In this document: positions 1-5,180 of the stretch, piece after piece
Layout of the letters: each line of letters begins with the position of its first letter
How positions within the stretch are numbered: the first letter of the stretch is position 1
Assembly (NCBI GenBank): GCA_947173915.1
Contig: CAMWGZ010000092.1
Coordinates: 1-5,180 of the forward strand
Source: an uncultured Alistipes sp.
Lineage (GTDB): Bacteria > Bacteroidota > Bacteroidia > Bacteroidales > Rikenellaceae
Length of the DNA: 5,180 nucleotides
Direction: 5' to 3'
Position numbers and translations under genes: made by a program
The notes under the pieces: generated by a model
The model's input: the letters and a program-made list of their open reading frames with translations, nothing else
Told to the model about the DNA's origin: nothing
The model's database searches: none

Positions 1-1144
1 CGAACATCGTCTCGCGGGCCGTCATCAGGTTGTTGATGGCCGCCTCCAGTTCTACGCGCACCCCCTCGCGGGCATACTGGCGCTGGAGGTCGAGCTGCCT
101 GATCTGGTTGCGGATCGAGCGCGCCTGGCTCGACTTGGTCAGTCCCGAGAAGATCGGGATCGAAACCTGGATGCCCGCCGAAATCGGGTGCTGCCACCAG
201 AAACTCGACGACGACGGCATGGTGCCGGCACCGCCCCCCGCCGTACCGCCCATCATGTCGCCGAAGCTCAGGCGGGGCATGTCGTTGCCCGTGATGGTCG
301 CGTTGCCGAAGGCGGCGACTGTCGGCATGCGGCCGGCATTGACGGTCTTGAGCTGCATGGTCAGCACCTCGGCCTGAATGTCGAGCGAGCGCAGCTGCGA
401 GTTCTCCGACAGATCGGTCGAGAGGTTCTCCCCGCCGGCCAGCACCCGGTCGCGCAGGTCGTCCAGATGGCCCGCCACCTCGATCTCGACCTCTTCGGGC
501 AGCGAGAGGTACATTTTGAGCATCAGCTTGGCCAGGGCGATCGAATTTTCGGTCTGGAGAATCGTCGGGTTGAGGTTGCTCAGCTGCACCTCGGCCGTCA
601 GCAGGTCGTACTCCGAAGCCAGCCCGTTCTCGTACTGCACGCGCGTGTCATCGACCGTCCGCTGCACGGTGGCCTGCGACTCGCGCAGCACCGCGAGCGA
701 CTGCTCGGCCAGCAGGATGTTGAAGAAGGCCTTCTTGACCTCGGCGGCCAGGTCGATGCGCGAGGCGCGCGCCGCCTCGACGGCCGCTTCGGCCTGCCGG
801 CGGTTCATCTTGAGGGTCCGATAGACCGCCGGAGCGAACAGCGGCAGGGAGATCGTACCGGTGGCCGTCAGCGTGTTGTCGGCACCGAACGAGAGGCCCT
901 TGGCCATCTCCTGCTTGACGATCGAACGGGTGTAGGTGCCGTCGAGCGAAAGCTGCGGCAGCAAGTTGCCCCACGTCTGGCGTTTCACATAATCGTAACG
1001 CTCCACCTCCAGGTCGGCCACCCGGACCGTCGGGTTGTCGCTCAGCGCAATCCGCAGCGCCTCGTCGAGCGTGAGGGTCATCTGGGCCCGCGCGCCGAAA
1101 AGCCCCGCAGCGAGCAGACAGACCGTAAAAAACAATCTTTTCAT
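1..1144 (-). CDS. TolC-family outer-membrane efflux protein, N-terminal 381 residues (3' end outside window)
   Basis: The product is probably the trimeric outer-membrane channel of a tripartite efflux or type I export system, which joins an inner-membrane pump and periplasmic adaptor to the outside. The frame opens with ATG at 1144 and stays open to the left edge. Residues 1-20 form a signal peptide (MKR, a hydrophobic core LFFTVCLLAAGLFG, then ARA before Gln21, a common Bacteroidota cleavage context). The family's two-repeat layout is visible: TLDEALRIAL at 24-33, a strand pair around SLDGTYTRS (66-74) and TGTISLPLF (95-103), a long helical part at 108-215 containing YENGLASEYDLLTAEVQL, then a second half with VAAFGNATI (276-284), VSIPIFSG (327-334) and another long helix from about 335. 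Family members usually run to roughly 430-480 residues, so perhaps 50-100 are missing. A Gly/Met/Ser-rich stretch at 291-317 is unusual. It follows the TetR gene by 87 bp with no promoter motif between, so cotranscription is inferred. The exported substrate is unknown. Confidence 0.93.
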   Translation of the reverse strand, partial: MKRLFFTVCLLAAGLFGARAQMTLTLDEALRIALSDNPTVRVADLEVERYDYVKRQTWGNLLPQLSLDGTYTRSIVKQEMAKGLSFGADNTLTATGTISLPLFAPAVYRTLKMNRRQAEAAVEAARASRIDLAAEVKKAFFNILLAEQSLAVLRESQATVQRTVDDTRVQYENGLASEYDLLTAEVQLSNLNPTILQTENSIALAKLMLKMYLSLPEEVEIEVAGHLDDLRDRVLAGGENLSTDLSENSQLRSLDIQAEVLTMQLKTVNAGRMPTVAAFGNATITGNDMPRLSFGDMMGGTAGGGAGTMPSSSSFWWQHPISAGIQVSIPIFSGLTKSSQARSIRNQIRQLDLQRQYAREGVRVELEAAINNLMTARETMF

Positions 1145-1182
1145 CTTCTTATCTTATCGTTGATTCGTTTCATCAATAACGC

Positions 1183-1211
1183 GGTCTCGCCCCTCCGGCA
1201 GGCCGGAGACC
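1183..1211 (-). other. GC-rich inverted repeat between the TetR and TolC genes
   Basis: CTCCGG (1193-1198) and CCGGAG (1203-1208) form a 6-bp stem with a 4-nt loop. An alternative outer pairing uses GGTCTC (1183-1188) with GAGACC (1206-1211), and the two share bases 1206-1208, so they exclude each other in part. No U tract follows on the minus strand, so this is not a standard intrinsic terminator. It could modulate the TetR-to-TolC transcript or protect the 5' end of a processed message; that role is inference. Confidence 0.4.
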
Positions 1212-1231
1212 CGAACCGCTCCGCCACCGCC

Positions 1232-1843
1232 CTACCGGTAGCGGTCCGCATAGGCCGTGATCAATTCCCCCCCCCTCGGGGTGGCGATCCCCCGGAAGAA
1301 GCAGACCAGAATCTGGGTAAAGGCCGCCGGACTGCTCATCCCCTCGGGGATCATCAGTTCCGAACGGGTCATCAGCTCCGTCGCCATATAATAGAGCATC
1401 GAAATGGCCAGATCAATATTGAAGTCGTCGCGGAACAGACCGTCGGCGATCCCCTGCTCCAGCCGCTCCCGCAGCTTGCAGCGGTGGTGCTCCCGATGCA
1501 CCTTCTCCATGCGGTTCCAGACGGCGGGATAGAACTTCCGCAGATTGGCCATGACGCGGTACATCTCGCCCGAGGTCTGCATCGTATCCTTCAGCACCAA
1601 AAAGATCTCCTCCAGAATATCGTGCGCATCGGCGCAGAGCTGCCGGTGGCGGGTGTCGATCTCCTCGCTAAGGTGCTGCATCGCCTCGAAAAGCAGGTTC
1701 TCCTTGTCGCCGAAGAGTTCGTACAACGTCCGCTTCGACACCGACAGGCGCGAGGCTATGTCGTCCATGCGCACCGACCTGATCCCCTCCGCGACAAACA
1801 TCCGCATCGTCTGTTCGACGATATGTTCCCTCGATAAAGCCAT
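1232..1843 (-). CDS. TetR/AcrR-family transcriptional repressor, probable regulator of the adjacent efflux operon
   Basis: This 203-residue protein has the family's usual length and layout. The N-terminal helix-turn-helix domain covers about residues 4-50 (SREHIVEQTMRMFVAEGIRS, then MDDIASRLSVSKRTLYELFGDKENLL). SVSKRTLYELFGDK holds the recognition helix and the characteristic Tyr-x-x-Phe-x-x-Lys. Residues 55-203 are a mostly helical, family-variable ligand and dimerisation domain. ATG at 1843 is chosen over the in-frame TTG at 1885 because that TTG lies upstream of the -7 box at 1871-1878, and the family's N-terminus normally begins just before SREHI. The gene precedes the TolC gene on the same strand, so a dimer that represses its own operon and is released by a toxic ligand is the likely role; the ligand is unknown. 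Codons 190-193 contain a run of nine G. The stop is TAG at 1232-1234. Confidence 0.92.
   Translation of the reverse strand: MALSREHIVEQTMRMFVAEGIRSVRMDDIASRLSVSKRTLYELFGDKENLLFEAMQHLSEEIDTRHRQLCADAHDILEEIFLVLKDTMQTSGEMYRVMANLRKFYPAVWNRMEKVHREHHRCKLRERLEQGIADGLFRDDFNIDLAISMLYYMATELMTRSELMIPEGMSSPAAFTQILVCFFRGIATPRGGELITAYADRYR
1267..1275 (-). repeat. Nine-G homopolymer inside the 3' end of the TetR gene
   Basis: The plus strand carries nine consecutive C, which read as AGG GGG GGG GAA (Arg-Gly-Gly-Glu, residues 190-193) in the gene. Such tracts are prone to polymerase slippage. Loss of one G gives an immediate TGA (Asn then stop). Gain of one G replaces the last residues and extends the frame to a TGA at 1173-1175. 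Confidence 0.85.
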
Positions 1844-1857
1844 ACCGAATATTCCGT
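1844..1857. promoter_or_regulatory. 14-bp imperfect palindrome in the TetR leader, candidate operator
   Basis: ACCGAATATTCCGT is an inverted repeat with a perfect GAATATTC core and a single mismatched pair. It lies directly against the TetR start codon and downstream of the promoter -7 box, a position where a bound dimer could block transcription. TetR-family proteins commonly bind such short palindromes next to their own gene. The assignment is inference from position and symmetry alone. Confidence 0.35.
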
Positions 1858-1870
1858 TTTTTTGCGGGGA

Positions 1871-1900
1871 CAAATATAGACACAAAACTTTAAAAACAAA
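1871..1900 (-). promoter_or_regulatory. Bacteroidota-type promoter of the TetR-TolC unit
   Basis: On the minus strand a TTTG (1897-1900) is followed after 18 bp by TATATTTG (1871-1878). These match the -33 TTTG and -7 TAnnTTTG elements of the primary Bacteroidota sigma factor. The start of transcription would fall a few bases further on, near 1862-1866, giving a leader of about 20 nt before the ATG at 1843. The promoter therefore also rules out the TTG at 1885 as the start codon. Confidence 0.75.
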
Positions 1901-1951
1901 AAAAGTTTCCCCGTTTTCTCACAACATTCCGCCCCTATCGCAAACAAACCG

Positions 1952-1978
1952 ACCGCCGCCGGGATTTCCGGCGGCGGT
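1952..1978 (-). terminator. Long GC hairpin, possible second terminator of the POT transporter gene
   Basis: ACCGCCGCCGG (1952-1962) and CCGGCGGCGGT (1968-1978) form a perfect 11-bp stem with a 5-nt loop. Read on the minus strand it is followed by CGGTTTGTTTG, a poor and interrupted U tract. It could be a backup terminator isolating the TetR promoter from transcription of the POT gene. On the plus strand no U tract follows. The hairpin itself is certain; the terminator role is moderate inference. Confidence 0.5.
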
Positions 1979-2008
1979 ACGGGGAACGGTCCAGGAACGG
2001 TGCGGGGC

Positions 2009-2041
2009 AAAAAAAAAGCGGCACCCCGCATGGGGTGCCGC
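2009..2041 (-). terminator. Strong intrinsic terminator of the POT transporter gene
   Basis: GCGGCACCCC (2018-2027) and GGGGTGCCGC (2032-2041) form a perfect 10-bp stem around a 4-nt loop. On the minus strand the hairpin is followed directly by nine T (complement of 2009-2017). It begins 22 nt after the stop codon of the POT gene, the textbook arrangement of a Rho-independent terminator. Confidence 0.93.
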
Positions 2042-2063
2042 CGAACTATTCTGCGCCCGGGAA

Positions 2064-3746
2064 TCAGGCATCGTTGGTAGCCGATTCGAGCTTCTTCATG
2101 ATCGAGAAGATGAACAGCGCCGAGATGAGGCAGAGGCCGATCAGGATCGCCCAGAGCACCCACAACGGAAGACCGCCCCACAGCATACCGATGATGGCGA
2201 CCATGTAGTTGCCGACGGCCGTAGCTGCGAACCAGCCGCCCATCATCAGACCCTTGTACTTCGGAGGAGCCACCTTCGAGACGAACGAGATGCCCATCGG
2301 CGAGAGGAACAGCTCGGCGAAGGTCAGCACCAGGTAGGTGCCGATCAGCAGATTCGGGGTCACGCGGTAGTCGGTGGTCACGGATGCCAGATCGTTCGGA
2401 ATGGGCAGACCGATCGAACCCAGGGCCATGATCGTGAAGCCAAGAGCGGCGATGAACATGCCGATACCGATCTTACGCGGTGCGGAAGGCTCCTTGCCGC
2501 GCTTGGCCAGCGCACCGAAGACAGCCATCGAGACCGGCGTCAGCGCAACGACGAAGAAGGGATTGAACTGCTGGAACTTCTGCGGCAGAATCGCGATCGA
2601 GGCATCGCCCATCGACACATATTTCCATGCGAGCAGACCCAGTGCCGCGAGCATCACGACGAACGAAGTGAGCTTCGAACGGCCCTTGTCCGACTGAATG
2701 GTCGAGAAGAGCGCGTAAACCGCCACGATGATGAGCACGAGGTTGATCACGTCGAAACCGATGCGGGTCAGGCCGGTCGCCGTAGTCGCCGTATAGTCGC
2801 GGGCGAAGAAGGTCAGCGTCAGACCGTTCTGGTGGAATGCCATCCAGAAGAAGATCACCACGGCGAAGACGAGCAGCAGCGCCGTCACGCGCGACTTGGT
2901 CTGTGCGGGAGTCAGCTCGACGGCGGCCTCCTTGCTGCCCGACACGGCAGCTGCCTGCTTGGCATTCACGTCGGCGTGCTTGAAGGTCTTGCGGCCGAAT
3001 ACGTAGATCAGCATCGAAACCACCAGCGAGACGCAGGCCACGGCGAAGCCCCAGTGGTAGGAGCCGGCCAGGCAGTTGATGTAGTCGTTGGCGAAAGCGG
3101 TCAGGTCGTTCACATACTGAGCGCCCTGCTGCGCAGCCAGATCAGTGAACTTGGCCAGCGCGTCGCCCGACAGCGTACCGTCCAGATACTGGTGTGCCAG
3201 AGCCGGGATGTCGCCGTTGTAGCTCAGACCCGCCTTGCCCATGTACCACTCGGTAATCTTCTCGGCGGCCGTCGGTGCGAACAACGCGCCGATGTTGATG
3301 GCCATGTAGAAGATCGAGAAGGCCGTGTCGCGCTTGGCCGAATATTTCGGATCGTCGTAAAGGTTACCTACCATTACCTGAAGGTTGCCCTTGAAGAGGC
3401 CCGTACCGAGGGCGATCATCACGAGCGCACCGATCATGGCCGCCACGCCGCCGGCGTTGTTGCCCGTCGGAACGGCCAGGAAGACATAACCGAGGAACAT
3501 GACGATGATACCAGACGTTACCATCTTGCCGTAACCGAACTTGTCGGCCAGCCATCCGCCCAGCACGGGGAGGAAGTAAACCAGCGCGAGGAATCCGGCG
3601 AAGATGTTGGATGTCACCGTCGCCGAGAAGCCGAACTTCGCCTGAAGGAACAGCGTGAAGATCGCCAGCATGGTGTAGTAGCCGAAACGTTCGCCGGTAT
3701 TGGCGAGCGCCAGCGCATACAGACCTTTGGGTTGTCCTTTAAACAT
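2064..3746 (-). CDS. POT/PTR-family (peptide-type) MFS transporter, 560 residues
   Basis: An inner-membrane transporter of the proton-coupled oligopeptide family, expected to import di- or tripeptides or related small molecules. Family signatures are ERFGYY (19-24) in helix 1, the MFS loop GGWLADKFGYGK (63-74), GTGLFKGN with Lys119 in helix 4, FYMAINIGAL (146-155) in helix 5, FWMAFHQNG (300-308) in helix 7, QFNPFF (393-398) in helix 8 and AELFLSPMG with Glu478 in helix 10, followed by APPKYKGLMMG. Two features differ from characterised bacterial members. The first Glu of ExxER is Asn16. Two hydrophobic segments (about 323-349 and 359-375) lie between helices 7 and 8, while the stretch between helices 6 and 7 (251-286) is short and polar, where bacterial members usually carry helices HA and HB. 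A soluble loop of about 70 residues (158-230) follows helix 5. The ATG at 3746 has no clear Shine-Dalgarno. The gene is monocistronic, with its own terminator. The family is sure; the substrate and proton coupling are not. Confidence 0.95.
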   Translation of the reverse strand: MFKGQPKGLYALALANTGERFGYYTMLAIFTLFLQAKFGFSATVTSNIFAGFLALVYFLPVLGGWLADKFGYGKMVTSGIIVMFLGYVFLAVPTGNNAGGVAAMIGALVMIALGTGLFKGNLQVMVGNLYDDPKYSAKRDTAFSIFYMAINIGALFAPTAAEKITEWYMGKAGLSYNGDIPALAHQYLDGTLSGDALAKFTDLAAQQGAQYVNDLTAFANDYINCLAGSYHWGFAVACVSLVVSMLIYVFGRKTFKHADVNAKQAAAVSGSKEAAVELTPAQTKSRVTALLLVFAVVIFFWMAFHQNGLTLTFFARDYTATTATGLTRIGFDVINLVLIIVAVYALFSTIQSDKGRSKLTSFVVMLAALGLLAWKYVSMGDASIAILPQKFQQFNPFFVVALTPVSMAVFGALAKRGKEPSAPRKIGIGMFIAALGFTIMALGSIGLPIPNDLASVTTDYRVTPNLLIGTYLVLTFAELFLSPMGISFVSKVAPPKYKGLMMGGWFAATAVGNYMVAIIGMLWGGLPLWVLWAILIGLCLISALFIFSIMKKLESATNDA

Positions 3747-3759
3747 AGAATTGAGTGAA

Positions 3760-3776
3760 ATTTAAAGAGGTTAAAT
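3760..3776. other. Small AT-only inverted repeat in the POT gene leader
   Basis: ATTTAA (3760-3765) and TTAAAT (3771-3776) form a 6-bp stem with a 5-nt loop, 13 bases upstream of the POT start codon. The stem is all A-T and so weak as RNA. It may be chance in an AT-rich leader. Confidence 0.25.
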
Positions 3777-3843
3777 AATGATTTGAAATGTTTCCGAGTT
3801 GTAATTCAATCCATATCGGGAACAAATATAGGAAAACTTTTGC

Positions 3844-3851
3844 TATTTTTG
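3844..3851 (+). promoter_or_regulatory. -7 box for the branching enzyme gene
   Basis: TATTTTTG matches TAnnTTTG on the plus strand and lies 19 bp upstream of the ATG at 3871. No good TTTG is present at the expected -33 distance (about 3817-3825 reads CGGGAACAA). The predicted message would start only about 10-15 nt before the start codon, so the leader is very short. It lies 13 bp from the opposite-strand -7 box of the POT gene. Confidence 0.5.
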
Positions 3852-3857
3852 TACAAA
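3848..3857. promoter_or_regulatory. Perfect 10-bp palindrome in the divergent promoter region
   Basis: TTTGTACAAA is its own reverse complement. Its left half is the TTTG of the plus-strand -7 box and its right half is the only candidate -33 TTTG of the opposite promoter. It may simply reflect overlapping promoter elements, or it may be a protein-binding site touching both genes. No neighbouring regulator points to a specific factor. Confidence 0.35.
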
Positions 3858-3870
3858 TCGTACCGCACAC

Positions 3871-5180
3871 ATGGGAAATTCGCCTCAGAGACTGCCGATC
3901 GTCGCACGCGACGAGTGGCTGCTTCCGGTCGAGCGGCAGCTCGCCGCACGCCACGAAGCCTACCTTTCGGAACTGCGCCGCATCGCCTCCTCGGGCCGGT
4001 CGCTTACCGACTACGCCAACGGCTACCGCCACTTCGGCTGGCAGCGCGACTCCGCACTGGGCGGCTGGTGGCTGCGCGAGTGGCTGCCGGGCGCGCACGA
4101 CGTGTTCCTTACGGGCGACTTCAACGGCTGGCAACGCACCTCGCTGCGGCTCGACCGGAGTCCCGAAGGGATCTGGAGCATCTTCCTGCCCGACGCCCTC
4201 TACGCCGACCGGCTCACGCACGGGTCGCTCTACAAGATCCACGTCCACGGCGACAACGGCTGGCTCGACCGCATTCCCGCCTACGCCACGCGCGTGGTGC
4301 AGGACGAGCGGACCAAAAACTTCACGGCCCAGTTCTGGAACCCCGCCCCCTTCGACTGGCAGGACGACCGCCCCGCCGACGTGCGCAGCGGAGAGCTGCT
4401 CATCTACGAAGCCCACATAGGGATGGCCCAGGAGCGCGAGGGGGTGGGCAGCTACGCGGAGTTCGCCGAGCGGATCCTGCCCCGCATCCGCCGGGCGGGC
4501 TACACGGCCGTGCAGCTGATGGGGATCGCAGAGCACCCCTACTACGGCTCCTTCGGCTACCACGTGGCCAACTTCTTCGCCCCTTCGTCGCGCTTCGGGA
4601 CCCCCGAGGAGCTGAAGAAGCTCGTCCGCAGCGCCCACCGGCTCGGCCTGGCCGTGATCATGGACCTGGTCCACGCCCACTATGTCCGCAACCTCAACGA
4701 GGGGATCAACGAGCTGGACGGCACCGACCGGCTCTACTCCCTGCCGGGTGCGGCCGGCGAGCAGCCCTACTGGGACTCGAAAACCTTCGACTACGGCAAG
4801 GAGCAGGTGCGCCACTTCCTGCTCTCGAACATCAAATACTGGCTCGACGAGTTCCGCTTCGACGGCTTCCGCTTCGACGGCGTGACCTCGATGCTCTACC
4901 GCCATCACGGCCACACGCAATTCGGCTGCCGCGAGCGCTACTTCGACTCCGAGGTCGATGAGGAGGCGATCCGCTACCTGACGCTCGCCAACCGGCTCGT
5001 GCACGAATTCCGCCCCGGGGCGGTCACGATCGCCGAGGAGGTCAGCGGCATGCCCGGCATCGCCGTCCCTGCGGAGGAGGGGGGCATCGGCTTCGACTAC
5101 CGGCTGGCGATGGCCCAGCCCGACTTCTGGATCCGCCAGCTCAAGGAGCTGCCCGACGAGCAGTGGGACATCCACGCCAT
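3871..5180 (+). CDS. glgB: 1,4-alpha-glucan (glycogen) branching enzyme, GH13, eukaryotic-like type; first 436 residues (3' end outside window)
   Basis: A cytoplasmic enzyme that cuts alpha-1,4 glucan chains and rejoins them through alpha-1,6 links, creating branches in glycogen. After an N-terminal helical segment (about 14-55) comes a CBM48-type domain (about 64-160: REWLPGAHDVFLTGDFNGW at 69-87, LTHGSLYKIHV at 115-125), then the GH13 barrel. Visible barrel motifs are LLIYEAHIG (176-184), QLMGIAEHPYYGSFGYHV (215-232), region I DLVHAH (265-270), region II DGFRFDGVTSMLY with the nucleophile Asp336, and region III TIAEEVSG with acid/base Glu389. DGTDRLY (283-289), VTSMLYRHHG and VSGMPG are hallmarks shared with animal, fungal and plant branching enzymes (GH13_8) rather than the E. 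coli-type GlgB. Family length is near 670-700, so about a third is missing, including the last catalytic Asp. ATG 3871 is the first start after an in-frame TAG at 3829. No Shine-Dalgarno is visible. It diverges from the POT gene. Confidence 0.93.
   Translation, partial: MGNSPQRLPIVARDEWLLPVERQLAARHEAYLSELRRIASSGRSLTDYANGYRHFGWQRDSALGGWWLREWLPGAHDVFLTGDFNGWQRTSLRLDRSPEGIWSIFLPDALYADRLTHGSLYKIHVHGDNGWLDRIPAYATRVVQDERTKNFTAQFWNPAPFDWQDDRPADVRSGELLIYEAHIGMAQEREGVGSYAEFAERILPRIRRAGYTAVQLMGIAEHPYYGSFGYHVANFFAPSSRFGTPEELKKLVRSAHRLGLAVIMDLVHAHYVRNLNEGINELDGTDRLYSLPGAAGEQPYWDSKTFDYGKEQVRHFLLSNIKYWLDEFRFDGFRFDGVTSMLYRHHGHTQFGCRERYFDSEVDEEAIRYLTLANRLVHEFRPGAVTIAEEVSGMPGIAVPAEEGGIGFDYRLAMAQPDFWIRQLKELPDEQWDIHA

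Larger units (their letters stand above)
3823..3857 (-). promoter_or_regulatory. Candidate promoter of the POT transporter gene
   Basis: On the minus strand TATATTTG (complement of 3823-3830) is an exact match to the TAnnTTTG -7 motif and is identical to the -7 box of the TetR promoter in this window. The nearest upstream TTTG (complement of 3854-3857) gives a 23-bp spacer, longer than the 18 bp seen upstream of the TetR gene, so the -33 element is uncertain. Transcription would start near 3815, leaving a leader of about 70 nt. Confidence 0.6.

Noticed and set aside
188..1837. 549-codon open frame on the plus strand
   Set aside because: It runs opposite the TolC and TetR genes and across their intergenic region and shows no recognisable domain; a shadow of GC-rich coding.
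1844..1885. Upstream TTG start adding 14 residues to the TetR protein
   Set aside because: The TTG lies upstream of the -7 box and would not be transcribed from that promoter; the family N-terminus fits ATG 1843.
1983..2001. Direct repeat GGAACGGT at 1983-1990 and 1994-2001
   Set aside because: Two 8-bp copies 11 bp apart between the two hairpins could be chance in GC-rich DNA and have no symmetry or position pointing to a function.
1545..3758. 737-codon open frame on the plus strand, opposite the POT and TetR genes
   Set aside because: Its product is a low-complexity mix rich in Arg, His, Gln, Asp and Glu with no domain, and it mirrors a clear 560-residue membrane transporter. GC-rich codon use leaves the opposite frame free of stops.
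3783..4961. Plus-strand frames starting at 3783 and 3788 over the branching enzyme region
   Set aside because: Both are out of frame with the real enzyme at 3871 and give Arg/Ala/Pro- or Ser/Thr-rich products without motifs.
3739..5175. 478-codon open frame on the minus strand opposite the branching enzyme
   Set aside because: The plus strand encodes an unmistakable GH13 enzyme. The minus frame is rich in Val, Glu, Ala and Gly with no motif and would also span both divergent promoters.
1..5180. CRISPR array, tRNA, rRNA, insertion sequence, phage or defence genes
   Set aside because: No regularly spaced repeats, cloverleaf-like segments, transposase motifs or terminal inverted repeats were seen; the window is almost fully covered by four ordinary gene families.

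Overview
The window looks like chromosomal DNA from a high-GC member of the Bacteroidota, most likely the order Bacteroidales and perhaps an Alistipes-like gut bacterium. The genus is an inference from GC-rich codon use and overall protein character. The phylum call rests on two -7 boxes matching the Bacteroidota TAnnTTTG promoter motif exactly on the minus strand and one on the plus strand, weak or absent Shine-Dalgarno sequences, and Bacteroidota-like versions of every protein.

Four protein genes are present, two of them cut by the window edges. From left to right: (i) 1-1144, minus strand, the N-terminal 381 residues of a TolC-family outer-membrane efflux protein whose 3' end leaves the window; (ii) 1232-1843, minus strand, a 203-residue TetR/AcrR-type repressor with its own promoter at 1871-1900; (iii) 2064-3746, minus strand, a complete 560-residue POT/PTR-family transporter followed by a strong intrinsic terminator; (iv) 3871-5180, plus strand, the first 436 residues of a GH13 glycogen branching enzyme of the eukaryotic-like type, running off the right edge. 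Genes (i) and (iv) are open at the window edge and lack a stop, so they are easy to miss. Several very long opposite-strand frames are only shadows.

The repressor and TolC gene form one probable transcription unit in the order regulator then outer-membrane channel. There is no promoter motif between them, only a GC hairpin. By analogy with Bacteroidota efflux operons, a periplasmic adaptor and an RND pump may follow beyond position 1, but this cannot be seen. The POT gene and the branching enzyme gene diverge from a 124-bp region whose two -7 boxes lie 13 bp apart and which contains a perfect 10-bp palindrome.

No novel defence or mobile system is visible. The most notable points are the unusual architecture of the POT transporter (Asn in place of the first Glu of ExxER, and an extra helix pair placed between the canonical helices 7 and 8), a nine-G tract near the 3' end of the repressor gene, a palindrome in the repressor leader that could be an autoregulatory operator, and the compact divergent promoter region.
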